Source of the DNA: Celeribacter indicus
Lineage (GTDB): Bacteria; Pseudomonadota; Alphaproteobacteria; Rhodobacterales; Rhodobacteraceae
Direction of reading: 5' to 3'
Assembly: GCF_000819565.1 (NCBI RefSeq)
Contig: NZ_CP004393.1
Coordinates: 2,232,001 to 2,296,000 of the forward strand
DNA: 64,000 nt
Positions 9,974 to 18,878 of this stretch are shown in pieces. The first letter of the stretch is position 1. Each line of letters starts with the position of its first letter. The notes under the pieces are model-generated. The model had not been told where the DNA came from, did no database searches, and was given only the letters and a program-made list of their open reading frames with translations. Made by a program: the position numbers and the translations under genes.

Positions 9974-10924
9974 ATGCGCGATCTCAAGATCCCCGAGCAA
10001 CGCCACCCGGAAAAGGCGCACCGTCCCGACAACGCCCAGCCGAAGAAACCCGACTGGATTCGCGTCAAGGCGCCGACCTCGAAGGGGTACAGGGACACCC
10101 ACAGGATCATGCGCGAGCACAAGCTCGTCACGGTCTGCGAGGAGGCGGGCTGTCCGAACGCGGGCGAATGCTGGTCGCAGGGCCACGCCACGATGATGAT
10201 CATGGGCGAGATCTGCACCCGCGGCTGCACCTTCTGCAACGTCGCCACCGGGCGGCCCGACGCGCTCGACGTGTTCGAACCGGGGCGGGTGGCCGACGCG
10301 GTGCAGAAGCTCGGGCTCAACCATGTCGTGATCACCTCGGTCGACCGCGACGATCTCGAGGACGGCGGCGCGGAGCATTTCGCCATGACCATCCGCGCGA
10401 TCCGCAAGCGCAGCCCCGAAACCACGATCGAGATCCTGACGCCCGATTTCCTGAAATGCGCGCCCTCCGCGCTGGAGACGGTGGTCGAGGCGCGGCCCGA
10501 CGTGTTCAACCACAATCTCGAGACCGTGCCGGGCCTCTATCACGAGGTGCGTCCGGGGGCGCGCTATTTCCATTCCCTGCGGCTGTTGCAGCGGGTGAAG
10601 GAGCTCGATCCGACGATGTTCACCAAATCGGGCCTGATGGCGGGTCTGGGCGAGAAGCGGGCGGAGGTGTTGCAGGTCATGGACGACATGCGCGCCGCCG
10701 ATATCGACTTCCTGACCATCGGGCAATATCTCCAGCCGACGCCGAAACACCATGCGGTCGCGGAATTCGTCACGCCGGAGGCGTTCAGGGCCTATGAGAA
10801 GGCGGCCTATAACAAGGGCTTCCTGATGGTCTCCGCGACGCCGCTCACGCGCTCGTCCTATCACGCGGGCGACGATTTCGCCCGCCTGCGCGAGAACCGT
10901 CTCAAGAAGCTCGGTCGGGCCTAG
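9974..10924 (+). CDS. lipA: Lipoyl synthase
   Basis: 316 residues. A radical-SAM enzyme that inserts two sulfur atoms into octanoyl groups on lipoyl domains. The auxiliary cluster motif [12 protein letters not shown] supplies Cys55, Cys60 and Cys66, and the radical-SAM motif CTRGCTFC supplies Cys81, Cys85 and Cys88. The start is the ATG behind GAAAGG, and it gives the usual N-terminal extension ending in DWIRVKAP. The last base of its stop codon is the first base of the next gene's GTG, so the downstream methyltransferase is coupled to it. Confidence 0.98.
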   Translation: MRDLKIPEQRHPEKAHRPDNAQPKKPDWIRVKAPTSKGYRDTHRIMREHKLVTVCEEAGCPNAGECWSQGHATMMIMGEICTRGCTFCNVATGRPDALDVFEPGRVADAVQKLGLNHVVITSVDRDDLEDGGAEHFAMTIRAIRKRSPETTIEILTPDFLKCAPSALETVVEARPDVFNHNLETVPGLYHEVRPGARYFHSLRLLQRVKELDPTMFTKSGLMAGLGEKRAEVLQVMDDMRAADIDFLTIGQYLQPTPKHHAVAEFVTPEAFRAYEKAAYNKGFLMVSATPLTRSSYHAGDDFARLRENRLKKLGRA

Positions 10925-12036
10925 TGTCCGCCACATTCGAGATCTTCCTCGGCACCCAGCCGGGGCTGGAGCCGTGTCTGCGCGAGGAGGCCGCGGAGGC
11001 GGGGTTTCCCGCGCCGGTGGCGGTCGGCGGCGGCGTGACCTTCCAGGGAAGCTGGGAGGATGTCATGCGCGCCAATCTCACGCTGCGGGGGGCGGCGCGG
11101 GTTCTGGCGCGGATCGGGGAGTTCCGCGCCTTCCACCTCGCCCAGCTCGACAAGCGGGCGCGCAAGTTCCCCTGGGGGGAGGTGCTGCGCCCCGATGTGC
11201 CGTTCCGGGTCGAGGTCGTGACCGGCAAGCGCAACAAGATCTATCACGCGGGCGCCGCGCAGGAGCGGATCGAGCGGGCGATCACCGAGGAGCTCGGCGC
11301 GCCGGTCTCACCCGAGGCGGAGGTGGTGCTCAAGGTGCGGATCGAGGACGATACCGTGATCCTTTCCGTCGATACCTCCGGCGAGGCGCTGCACAAGCGC
11401 GGCTACAAGGCGGGTGTCGGCAAGGCGCCGATGCGGGAGACGATGGCGGCGCTGTTCCTGCGCGCCTGCGGCTATCGCGGCACGGAGTCGGTGCTCGATC
11501 CGATGTGCGGTTCGGGCACGTTCGTGATCGAGGCGGCGGAATGGGCGCGGGGGCTGATGCCCGGCCGCGCGCGGCGCTTCGCCTTCGAGCATCTGGTGCC
11601 CTGCGACGCCGGGGCGCTTGCGCGGCTCAGGGAGGGCTGGCGGTCTTCCGGGACGGATCTCGCCTTCCACGGCTCCGACCGTAACGTGAACGTGATCGGC
11701 ATGGCGACGGAGAATGCCGCGCGGGCGGGGGTCGGCGATCTGTGCCGGTTCGCGCCTGTCCCGGTCTCTGCCGTGGAGCGCCCGGCGGGGCCGCCCGGCC
11801 TCGTGATCGTGAACCCGCCCTATGGCGCGCGGATCGGGAAGAAGAAGGATCTCTATGCGCTCTACGGCGCCTTCGGCCAGGTGATGGCGGAGCGGTTCTC
11901 CGGCTGGCGCGTGGGGATGATCACCTCCGACGGGCAACTCGCGCAGGCGACGGGGCTGCCCTGGCTGCCGGTGGGCGCGCCGGTCGCCCATGGCGGGCTC
12001 AGGGTGCGCCTCTACCGGACCGCGGCCTTGCCCTGA
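10924..12036 (+). CDS. THUMP-domain class I rRNA methyltransferase (RlmL-like)
   Basis: 370 residues, GTG start overlapping the lipA stop (TAGTG). The N-terminal 150 residues match a ferredoxin-like plus THUMP RNA-binding part; the C-terminal methyltransferase has the SAM motif DPMCGSGTFVIEA (about residue 190) and the catalytic NPPYG (about residue 296), which marks N2-guanine or N6-adenine methylation. The best family fit is the N-terminal half of E. coli RlmKL (23S rRNA m2G2445). The E. coli protein is a larger two-enzyme fusion; this one is the single-domain form. Confidence 0.85.
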   Translation: MSATFEIFLGTQPGLEPCLREEAAEAGFPAPVAVGGGVTFQGSWEDVMRANLTLRGAARVLARIGEFRAFHLAQLDKRARKFPWGEVLRPDVPFRVEVVTGKRNKIYHAGAAQERIERAITEELGAPVSPEAEVVLKVRIEDDTVILSVDTSGEALHKRGYKAGVGKAPMRETMAALFLRACGYRGTESVLDPMCGSGTFVIEAAEWARGLMPGRARRFAFEHLVPCDAGALARLREGWRSSGTDLAFHGSDRNVNVIGMATENAARAGVGDLCRFAPVPVSAVERPAGPPGLVIVNPPYGARIGKKKDLYALYGAFGQVMAERFSGWRVGMITSDGQLAQATGLPWLPVGAPVAHGGLRVRLYRTAALP

Positions 12037-12124
12037 GGCGCGGCATCGCCAACTGATTTCCCTCAAGGTACGGGCGTTCCGGCCGTGCTAGCGTGAAACG
12101 GGGTCCGGACAGGAGGGATGAGTG

Positions 12125-13018
12125 ATGAAGGGGCCGAACTGGGACGATTTCCGTTTCGTGCTTGCCGTGGCGCGGTCGGGGTCCGTGTCGGGGGCCGCCC
12201 GCGAGCTTGGCGTCAACCATGCGACCGTGCTGCGCCGGGTGGCGGCCTTCGAGGACCGGCTGGGCGTCGAACTCTTCGTGAAATCCGTGCGGGGTTACGA
12301 GATCCCGCCCGAAAAGCTGCGCCTGATCGAGGCGGCGCGCGAGGTCGAGGCCGCTGTCGGCGCCGTCGAGCGGCTTGCGCGGGCGGGGGAGGCGCCGCTG
12401 TCGGGGGTGATCCGGGTGACCTCGACCGACAGTTTCTGTCACGCGGTCCTGCCGCCCGTTCTCGCCCGGCTTTCGACGCAGGCGCCGGCCCTGTCCTTCG
12501 AACTCCTGTCGACCAATGCCCATCTCGACCTCGCGCGGCTGCATGCCGACGTGACGGTGCGCCCGACGCTGAAACTGCCCGAGGATCTGCATGGCGAGGT
12601 CGCGGTGCAGATGGCCTTCGGCTTCTATGCCGCCTCCGTGGAGGTGCCCGCCGACCGCTGGCTCGGGCTCACGGGCCCGATCGGGCGGTCCTATCTGGCC
12701 ACGCGGCTGCGCGACGAGCTGGAGCGGCGACGCGTCACCTTCACCGCCGCGGCCGACAGTTTCCTGTCGCTGCTGTCGCTTGCGGAGGCGGGGATGGGGC
12801 GGGTGATGCTGCCGGCCTTCCTCGGCAATGCCTCACCCCGGCTCGTGCCCGTCGCCCCGGCGATCGAGGCGGCGCCGGTGCCGGTCTATGTCGCCTCCCA
12901 TGTCGATCTCGCCGACGCGCCGCGGCTGCGGCAGGCACGGGCGCGCATCGGCGCGGCGCTCGCGCGGGAGGAGGCGCGGATGATGGGGCGGCTGCCGGTC
13001 ACGGCGAAGCGGGCGTGA
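12125..13018 (+). CDS. LysR-family transcriptional regulator
   Basis: 297 residues, starting at the second of two overlapping start codons (GTG ATG) behind AGGAGGG. The helix-turn-helix lies at residues about 18-40 (SGAARELGVNHATVLRR); the effector domain follows from about residue 90. The opening WDDFRFVLAVARSGSVSGAA is the common form for this subfamily. Ligand and targets are unknown; the neighbouring genes give no divergent partner. Its 3' end overlaps the convergent small membrane protein gene by 20 bases. Confidence 0.88.
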   Translation: MKGPNWDDFRFVLAVARSGSVSGAARELGVNHATVLRRVAAFEDRLGVELFVKSVRGYEIPPEKLRLIEAAREVEAAVGAVERLARAGEAPLSGVIRVTSTDSFCHAVLPPVLARLSTQAPALSFELLSTNAHLDLARLHADVTVRPTLKLPEDLHGEVAVQMAFGFYAASVEVPADRWLGLTGPIGRSYLATRLRDELERRRVTFTAAADSFLSLLSLAEAGMGRVMLPAFLGNASPRLVPVAPAIEAAPVPVYVASHVDLADAPRLRQARARIGAALAREEARMMGRLPVTAKRA

Positions 13019-13193
13019 CCTTCACCCGCGTCTTGCCGTTGACCTGCATCCAGTCCGGCAGGCCAGCCGTCCGCTCCACCGCGAAAAGCGCGAGGCAGAG
13101 GGCGATCACCACGAGTACGAGCCTGACCCGCGCCGCCGAGGGCGGACGCTGCGCCCAGCGTTTCGCGCGCAGGAGCCAGCGCAGCTCGCTCAT
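12999..13193 (-). CDS. Small single-span membrane protein
   Basis: 64 residues. One hydrophobic helix, residues about 22-41 ([18 protein letters not shown]), is preceded by a basic stretch, so the N-terminus should be cytoplasmic and the last 20 residues periplasmic. Its ATG overlaps the stop of hpt in an ATGA, which marks it as a translated gene coupled to hpt rather than a chance frame. I do not recognise a family. Its 3' end runs 20 bases into the convergent LysR gene. Confidence 0.7.
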   Translation of the reverse strand: MSELRWLLRAKRWAQRPPSAARVRLVLVVIALCLALFAVERTAGLPDWMQVNGKTRVKVTPASP

Positions 13194-13741
13194 GCCGGGG
13201 CCTCCCCGTCGAACACGACCGAGCCGATATAGGGCAGGTTGCGGTTGGCCTGCGCATAGTCGATGCCATAGCCCACGACGAAGGCGTCGGGGATCTCGAA
13301 CCCGGTCCATGTCGCCTTGAGATCGACCTCGCGCCGGGTGGGCTTGTCGAGCAGCGCGATGGTCTCGAGCCGGCGCGGGTTGCGCGCGGCGAGCAGCTTG
13401 AGCACCGCGGCGAGCGTGTGGCCGGTGTCCACGATGTCCTCGACGACGAGCACGTCGCGCCCCTCGATCTGGCCGCGGATGTCCTTGAGGATGCGCACCT
13501 CGCGCGAGCTTTGCATCGCGTTGCCGTAGGAGGAGGTTTCGAGGAAGTCGACCTCCACGTTCATGTCCAGTTCGCGCACCAGATCGGCGATGAAGACGAA
13601 GGAGCCCCTGAGCAGCCCGATCACCACGAGCTTGTCCGTGTCCCTGTAGCTCTTGCGGATCTCCCGCGCGAGCTCCTCGATCCGGGCGGCGATCGCCTTG
13701 GCCGAAATCATGGTCTCGATGTGATAAGGCCGCTGCGTCAT
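13190..13741 (-). CDS. hpt: Hypoxanthine phosphoribosyltransferase
   Basis: 183 residues from the ATG behind AAGGGGATAGC; a longer frame upstream lacks a ribosome site. It salvages hypoxanthine (and often guanine) to the nucleotide with PRPP. The PRPP loop is [13 protein letters not shown] at residues about 97-109, and the family's flexible-loop SSYGNAM lies near residue 70. It is the first gene of a two-gene unit with the small membrane protein and faces away from the COQ10-like gene across 67 bases. Confidence 0.95.
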   Translation of the reverse strand: MTQRPYHIETMISAKAIAARIEELAREIRKSYRDTDKLVVIGLLRGSFVFIADLVRELDMNVEVDFLETSSYGNAMQSSREVRILKDIRGQIEGRDVLVVEDIVDTGHTLAAVLKLLAARNPRRLETIALLDKPTRREVDLKATWTGFEIPDAFVVGYGIDYAQANRNLPYIGSVVFDGEAPA

Positions 13742-13808
13742 GCTATCCCCTTGCATTTTCCGCCGATGCCCTAGACATAACAGGGCGCACAGAGAAAACC
13801 CAGAGACC

Positions 13809-14255
13809 ATGCCGACGCATCAGGAAACAAGACATCTCCCCTACACGGCCCAGCAAATGTACGACCTCGTGGCCGATGTGGAAAGCTATCCGCAATTCCT
13901 GCCGTGGAACGCCGCCGCGCGCATCCGAAGCCGCGAGGAGTGCGGCGCGTACGAGATGATGCACGCGGATCTGGTGATTTCCTTCAAGGTGTTCCGCGAG
14001 AAATTCGGCTCCCGCGTGAAGCTCTACAAGGACGAGCGCCGCATCGACACGGAATATCTCGACGGGCCGTTCCGCTACATGAAGAGCTGGTGGAAGTTCC
14101 GCGACGCGGAGGACGGCGGCTGCGAGGTGGAGTTCTTCGTCGATTTCGAGTTCAGGAACGCGATCCTGCAAGGCGTGATCGGCATGGTGTTCAACGACGC
14201 GATGCAGCGGATCGTGCGCGCCTTCGAGCGCCGCGCGCAGGCGCTCTACGGCTGA
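13809..14255 (+). CDS. COQ10/RatA-like SRPBCC (START-fold) protein
   Basis: 148 residues. The pattern [22 protein letters not shown] followed by PWNAAARI and a C-terminal [17 protein letters not shown] is that of the COQ10 / RatA family, a hydrophobic-pocket fold. In mitochondria and alphaproteobacteria COQ10 binds ubiquinone and supports respiration; the E. coli homologue RatA was reported to affect ribosomes, and automatic tools may call this a toxin. The lipA neighbourhood and the alphaproteobacterial origin favour the quinone role, which is an inference. Confidence 0.87.
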   Translation: MPTHQETRHLPYTAQQMYDLVADVESYPQFLPWNAAARIRSREECGAYEMMHADLVISFKVFREKFGSRVKLYKDERRIDTEYLDGPFRYMKSWWKFRDAEDGGCEVEFFVDFEFRNAILQGVIGMVFNDAMQRIVRAFERRAQALYG

Positions 14256-15011
14256 TCACGCGCCAAGGCTTCGGACGAGGAAGATCACGGTCATCGCCGC
14301 GCCGACCGCGGTGATGAACTGTTTCAGCCGCCGCGTATCGGTGATCCGGCGCGCGTGATGCGCCCCGAGGAACCCGCCCGCGATCATCGCCGCGGCCAGG
14401 AGCGCGGCCATGTCCCAGGCGATCACCCCCGCCGCGACATAGGTCGCCGCGGAGACGAGCGACAGCAGCGCGGAGAGCGCGTTCTTCAGCCCGTTCATCG
14501 CATGCAGGTCGGTGAAGCCGATGAGGCCCAGCACCGCGAGCAGCATGATCCCGAGGCCGCCGTTGAAATAGCCGCCGTAGACGGAGACGAGGGACAGCGC
14601 CACCGCGGCGGCGAGCGGGCCGAGGCGGTCGCGGGCGAACAGCCGGCGCACGATCCGCGGCCCGCCCGCGAAGAGCACGGTGGCCAGCGCCATGAGCCAG
14701 GGCACCACCGCGAGGAAGGTGTCGTTGGGCGTCACCAGCAGCAGGAGCGCGCCCGCCAGCCCGCCCGCCGAGGCGAGCGCGATCATCCGTCCGGCGGGCA
14801 TGGTGGCGGTGGTCGCGAGGTCGCGGCGATAGGCCCAGACGCTGCTCACATAGCCGGGCAGGGCGGTGAGCGTCGCCGTCGCGTTGGCGGAGACCGGCGG
14901 GACGCCCGCGAAGATCAGCGCCGGCAGGGTGAGGAAGGTGCCGCCGCCCGCCACCGCGTTCAGCGCGCCGCCCGCGACCCCGGCGAGGAGCACGGCGATG
15001 AGTTCCAGCAT
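14256..15011 (-). CDS. TauE/SafE-family sulfite/anion exporter
   Basis: 251 residues from the ATG behind GGAGGAGA; about eight hydrophobic helices in two similar halves. The opening LAGVAGGALNAVAGGGTFLTLP is the family signature (GGG followed by a hydrophobic stretch), and the second half repeats the pattern in GGYFNGGLGIMLLAVLGL. These inner-membrane proteins are thought to move sulfite, sulfonate-derived or other small organic anions. It ends directly against the COQ10-like gene, tail to tail, with no spacer. Confidence 0.9.
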   Translation of the reverse strand: MLELIAVLLAGVAGGALNAVAGGGTFLTLPALIFAGVPPVSANATATLTALPGYVSSVWAYRRDLATTATMPAGRMIALASAGGLAGALLLLVTPNDTFLAVVPWLMALATVLFAGGPRIVRRLFARDRLGPLAAAVALSLVSVYGGYFNGGLGIMLLAVLGLIGFTDLHAMNGLKNALSALLSLVSAATYVAAGVIAWDMAALLAAAMIAGGFLGAHHARRITDTRRLKQFITAVGAAMTVIFLVRSLGA

Positions 15012-15074
15012 GGTAGTCTCCTCCCGACCGTCCGGTCCCGTGTCGTAGCGGCGCGCGGCGCGCGGGGCAAAGGA

Positions 15075-15098
15075 AAAGCGGCCCCGCGAGGCCGCTTT
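15075..15098 (-). terminator. Rho-independent terminator left behind the ammonium-transporter remnant
   Basis: A perfect 9-bp stem (aaagcggcc / ggccgcttt) with a six-base loop; the minus strand ends in TTTTCC. It follows the stop of the decayed amt gene, so it is probably that gene's original terminator. Confidence 0.8.
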
Positions 15099-15114
15099 CT
15101 CGTCATCGGGGCGA

Positions 15115-15570
15115 TCACGAGGCGTGATCCCAGGCGCTTTCGCCATGCCGGGCGAGGTCGAGGCCGGGATGTTCCGTCTCCGGGTCGACGCGGACCTCCG
15201 TCGCCAGCCGGCACAGGAGGACGCGCGCGGCGGTGACGGTGCAGGTGAACGGCCCGACGATCCCGAACGCGCCGAGCGGGACGATCCAGCTGCCTTTGCC
15301 GAAGGCTGCGATCATCACCGTGCCGAAGATGCCGCCGACCCCGTGTCCCGCGAAGACGTCGGGCGTGTCGTCGATGCGGAGGCGGGTGCGGATGAGGGTC
15401 ACCATTTCCTGACAGAGGACGCCGGCGACCGCGCCGATCGCCAGTGCCCCGAGCGGGCCGGCGAAGTCGGAGGCGGGGGGATCGACGCGAGCCCGGCGAT
15501 GGTGCCGGTGTCGAGGTCCGCGAGGGAGGCCATGCCGTCTTTTCCGGTCGATGCGCCATATTCGACCTGA
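15115..15570 (-). pseudogene. Ammonium transporter (Amt) remnant, 5'-truncated and frameshifted
   Basis: Only the last 130-150 residues of an Amt protein can be read. The downstream frame gives DFAGPLGALAIGAVAGVLCQ, then RLRIDDTPDVFAGHGVGGIFG (read as two parts) and the typical tail GLDLARHGES. Upstream the frame changes at a run of six C's: 'TIAGLASI' lies in one frame and 'PPASDF' in the next, where an intact gene would read AGL.AI.PASGF. One base lost from that run explains it. About two thirds of the gene, including the first eight helices, is missing, and the region upstream belongs to cinA. No protein should be made. Confidence 0.82.
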
Positions 15571-15579
15571 TTTCCATCG

Positions 15580-16071
15580 TCAGGGCAGGGCGAGTGCCTC
15601 CCGCAGCAGTCCGAGCGCATGGGCGACGGTCGCGCGCCGCACCTCGGCCCGGCCGCGGGGTCCGAATTCGACGGTTTCGGTGCGCGTCTCCCGGCCTGCC
15701 GCGGCGAGGCCGAAACAGACGCGGCCCTCGGGCTTGTGCTCCGATCCGCCGGGGCCGGCGATGCCGGTCACGGAGACGGCGATCTGTGCGGCGGAGTGTG
15801 CGCGCGCGCCCTCGGCCATCTCGCGCGCGACCTCCTCGGAGACTGCGCCATGGGCGGCGAGCGTGTCGGCGCGGACGCCGAGCATGTCGCGCTTTGCCGC
15901 GTTGGAATAGGTGACGAAGCCGCGGTCGACCACGTCCGAGGCGCCCGCGATCTCGGTCAGCGCGCCGATGACGAGCCCGCCGGTGCAGCTTTCGGCGGTC
16001 GCGAGCCGGAGCCCCTGCGCGCGGGCGCGGGACAGGACGTCTTCGGCCAGGGCGAGGGGCAGGTCGGTCAT
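15580..16071 (-). CDS. CinA C-terminal-domain nicotinamide-nucleotide amidohydrolase
   Basis: 163 residues, the stand-alone PncC form that lacks the N-terminal MoCF-like domain of full CinA. It deamidates NMN to NaMN in pyridine-nucleotide recycling. Signature parts are LATAESCTGGLV (residues about 23-34), DRGFVTYSNAAK, and AVSVTGIAGPGG (about residue 100). Its ATG overlaps the stop of pgpA in ATGA, so the gene is translated from the ispDF-pgpA-cinA operon. The start is fixed by that overlap. Confidence 0.93.
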   Translation of the reverse strand: MTDLPLALAEDVLSRARAQGLRLATAESCTGGLVIGALTEIAGASDVVDRGFVTYSNAAKRDMLGVRADTLAAHGAVSEEVAREMAEGARAHSAAQIAVSVTGIAGPGGSEHKPEGRVCFGLAAAGRETRTETVEFGPRGRAEVRRATVAHALGLLREALALP

Positions 16072-16568
16072 CGCATCATCACCCCGTGGGCGATGCCGGC
16101 GGCGAGGAGGACGACCACCGCGGCGAAGACGCCGGCGAGCGCGTCGTCGAGCATCACGCCGAAGGCGTCGTTGCGCCGGTCCGCCCGGCCGATGATCCAG
16201 GGTTTCCAGATGTCGAACAGGCGGAAGGCGAGAAAGCCCGTGAGATAGCCCGGCCAGAGCGCGGAGGAGGGCACGCCCATGGCCGCGGCCCCGAGGGTGA
16301 CCGGCAGCAGCGCGATCCACTGGCCGGCGACCTCGTCGATGACGATGAAGGAGGGGTCGTGGTCGGCCGCGCCCGCGGTCAGCGTGCCCACGGCCCAGAT
16401 CCCGCCGAGGAAGACGGCGACCAGGGCGACGAGCACGCCGAGCGGGCCGGCGATCTCGTGGATCGCCCAGAACAGCGCCACGGCCGCCGCCGAGCCCCAT
16501 GTGCCGGAGGCCGGGGTGAGATAGCCCACGCGGGCGAGGGTGGCGACGAATTCGGCAAGTTGTCTCAT
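16068..16568 (-). CDS. pgpA: Phosphatidylglycerophosphatase A
   Basis: 166 residues, full length. An inner-membrane phosphatase that makes phosphatidylglycerol from its phosphate. The family signature is seen at the start (ATLARVGYLTPASGTWGS), at FIVIDEVAGQWIALL (residues about 73-87) and at RLFDIWKPW (about 116-124), which carry the acidic and basic catalytic residues. Hydrophobic helices lie between. It follows ispDF by four bases and overlaps cinA, so all three should be cotranscribed. Confidence 0.95.
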   Translation of the reverse strand: MRQLAEFVATLARVGYLTPASGTWGSAAAVALFWAIHEIAGPLGVLVALVAVFLGGIWAVGTLTAGAADHDPSFIVIDEVAGQWIALLPVTLGAAAMGVPSSALWPGYLTGFLAFRLFDIWKPWIIGRADRRNDAFGVMLDDALAGVFAAVVVLLAAGIAHGVMMR

Positions 16569-16572
16569 CTCT

Positions 16573-17730
16573 CTATCCTTTGATCAGCGCCGCGGTGGCA
16601 AGGGCCGCGATTCCCTCTTCCCGGCCGGTGAAGCCGAGCCGCTCGGAGGTCGTCGCCTTGACCGAGACGCGGTCGACATCCACCTCCATGATCTGGCAAA
16701 GCGCGCTGCGCATGGCAAGCGCGTGCGGCCCCACCTTTGGCCTTTCGCAGACGAGCGTGACGTCGCAGTTCATCATCTCATAGCCCATCCCGCGGGCAAG
16801 GCCGATGGCGTGGCGCAGGAAGATATGGCTTTCCGCGCCCTTCCATTGCGGGTCGGACGGCGGGAAATGCTGGCCGATATCGCCGCGGGCAAGCGCGCCG
16901 TAGATCGCATCGGTGAGCGCGTGCATGCCCACATCGGCGTCGGAATGGCCCTGGAGACCGCGCCCGTGCGGCAGTTTGACGCCGCAGAGCCAGACGTGGT
17001 CGCCGTCGCCGAAACGGTGCACGTCATAGCCGTTGCCGAGCCTGATATCCATGGCGGTCTCCTGTGTCGCGCGCTGCCGCAGCAGGGCTTCGGCCCGGTC
17101 GATGTCGCCGGGACGGGTGATCTTGAAATTCTCTTCCGAACCTTCGGTGATGGCGACGGTCAGGCCCGCGGAGCGCGCGACCTCGACATCGTCGGCGGCC
17201 GCGCCGGAGAAGGCGCGATGCGCGGCGAGGATCGCGGCGAAGTCGAACCCCTGCGGCGTCTGGGCGCGGAACAGCCCGCCGCGGTCGCGGGCGCCGTCGA
17301 CGGTGAGGCCGCTCGGCCCGGCGCTGCCCTGCCAGAGCGCGTCGGTGAGCGCGAGGGCGGGGGCGGCGGCGGCATGGGTGGCGAGGGCTGCGAGCACCTC
17401 GGCGATCACCGCGCCGGGCACGAGGGCGCGCGCGGCGTCATGGATCAGCACGCGGTCGATGCCGCGGCCTTCGAGCGCGGCGAGGCCGTGCGCGACCGAG
17501 GCGGAGCGGTGATCGCCGCCGGCGACGAGCGTCACCTCGGGAAGCGTCTGTGCCAGCGCGAGGTCGTCGGGGTGGTGCACGACGACGATCTCCGCGACGA
17601 AGGGGCGGAAGGCGGCGATGGCATGGTCGATGACCCGGCGTCCCCCGAGGCTCTGCCATTGCTTCGGCAGGGGCCCGCCCGCGCGGGTGCCGCGGCCGGC
17701 GGCGACGATCACGACTGCATCTTTTCCCAT
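16573..17730 (-). CDS. ispDF: Bifunctional IspD/IspF of the MEP isoprenoid pathway
   Basis: 385 residues, the fused form common in alphaproteobacteria. The IspD part (about 1-225) makes CDP-methylerythritol; it shows the nucleotide loop [13 protein letters not shown] at the start and '[10 protein letters not shown]' near residue 100. The IspF part (about 229-385) makes the cyclic diphosphate; it opens with [14 protein letters not shown] and holds [10 protein letters not shown], which supply the metal-binding Asp and His residues. First gene of the ispDF-pgpA-cinA operon, divergent from dusB across about 170 bases. Confidence 0.97.
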   Translation of the reverse strand: MGKDAVVIVAAGRGTRAGGPLPKQWQSLGGRRVIDHAIAAFRPFVAEIVVVHHPDDLALAQTLPEVTLVAGGDHRSASVAHGLAALEGRGIDRVLIHDAARALVPGAVIAEVLAALATHAAAAPALALTDALWQGSAGPSGLTVDGARDRGGLFRAQTPQGFDFAAILAAHRAFSGAAADDVEVARSAGLTVAITEGSEENFKITRPGDIDRAEALLRQRATQETAMDIRLGNGYDVHRFGDGDHVWLCGVKLPHGRGLQGHSDADVGMHALTDAIYGALARGDIGQHFPPSDPQWKGAESHIFLRHAIGLARGMGYEMMNCDVTLVCERPKVGPHALAMRSALCQIMEVDVDRVSVKATTSERLGFTGREEGIAALATAALIKG

Positions 17731-17897
17731 CGCTTCGGCATAATCCGTGGCGCGCGGGCTTGCAATGGCGCGAATTTGCGCGGGCGTGTGAGTAAATTTT
17801 GTGCAAACGCCATTTTTCGCCGGATTTCGCGCCGCGACTCTTTGCGACTCGCCCGCGCGCCGGATACCTCTGTCTGGACTGCTCAAGGATTAATCGC

Positions 17898-18878
17898 TTG
17901 CCTCTTGAATTGGCGCATCTGACGCTCGACCCGCCAGTGTTCCTCGCCCCCATGGCGGGAATCACGGATCTGCCCTTCCGCAACCTCGTCACCTCCTTCG
18001 GCGCGGGGCTCGTCGTCTCGGAGATGGTGGCCTCCCACGACATGCTGAACGCCCGCCCCGGCGCGCGGGAAAAGGCGGAGCTGGGATTCGGCGTCGAGCG
18101 CACGGCGGTGCAGCTCGCGGGGCGCGAGGCGGAGCCGATGGCGCGCGCCGCGAAGATGGCAGAGGCGAACGGGGCGCAGATCATCGACATCAACATGGGC
18201 TGCCCGGCAAAGAAGGTGGTCTCGGGCTATTCCGGCTCGGCGCTGATGCGCGATCCCGACCACGCGCTGACGCTGATCGAGGCGGTGGTGGGCGCGGTGT
18301 CCGTGCCGGTGACGCTGAAGACGCGGCTCGGCTGGGACGACCGGCTGCTGAACGCGCCGGAGATCGCGCGGCGCGCGGAGGCGGCGGGGGTGCGGATGAT
18401 CACGATCCACGGACGCACCCGCTGCCAGTTCTACAAGGGCCGGGCCGACTGGGCGGCGATCCGCGCGGTGAAGGCGGCGGTTTCGGTGCCGGTGGTGGCC
18501 AATGGCGACATCACCTCGCCCGAGGCGGCGCGCGAGGCGCTGGCGCTCTCGGGCGCCGACGGGGTGATGATCGGGCGCGGCGCGCAGGGGCGGCCCTGGC
18601 TGCTGGCGCAGGTGGCCGCCAATCTCGCCGGACGGCCGGTCCCCGCGGCGCCGGAGGGGGCGGCCCTCGCGGAACTCGTCGCCGGCCATTACGAGGCGGC
18701 GCTCGCCTTCTATGGCGCGGCGCTGGGGGTGCGGGTGATGCGCAAGCACCTCGGCTGGTACATGGACCGGGCGGGCACGCCCGCGGCGCTGCGCCGCCGG
18801 GTGCTGACCGAACGGGATCCGCGCGCGGTCGCCGGTCTGCTGCCGGAGGCTCTCGCCCTGGAAGGAGTTGCCGCATGA
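17898..18878 (+). CDS. dusB: tRNA-dihydrouridine synthase B (nifR3)
   Basis: 326 residues from a TTG start that stands eight bases behind AAGGA; a longer frame upstream has no ribosome site. The flavoenzyme reduces uridines in tRNA. Family motifs are VFLAPMAGITDLPFR (about 15-29), IDINMGCPAKKV (about 98-109, with the catalytic Cys) and MITIHGRTRCQFYKG (about 165-179). It is the first gene of the nitrogen-control cluster, as in Rhodobacter, where it was named nifR3, and its stop overlaps ntrB in ATGA. Confidence 0.95.
   Translation: MPLELAHLTLDPPVFLAPMAGITDLPFRNLVTSFGAGLVVSEMVASHDMLNARPGAREKAELGFGVERTAVQLAGREAEPMARAAKMAEANGAQIIDINMGCPAKKVVSGYSGSALMRDPDHALTLIEAVVGAVSVPVTLKTRLGWDDRLLNAPEIARRAEAAGVRMITIHGRTRCQFYKGRADWAAIRAVKAAVSVPVVANGDITSPEAAREALALSGADGVMIGRGAQGRPWLLAQVAANLAGRPVPAAPEGAALAELVAGHYEAALAFYGAALGVRVMRKHLGWYMDRAGTPAALRRRVLTERDPRAVAGLLPEALALEGVAA

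Noticed and set aside
13809..14255. COQ10-like gene as a RatA toxin of a toxin-antitoxin pair
   Set aside because: No antitoxin-like partner lies next to it; in alphaproteobacteria the family is better explained as a quinone-binding protein.
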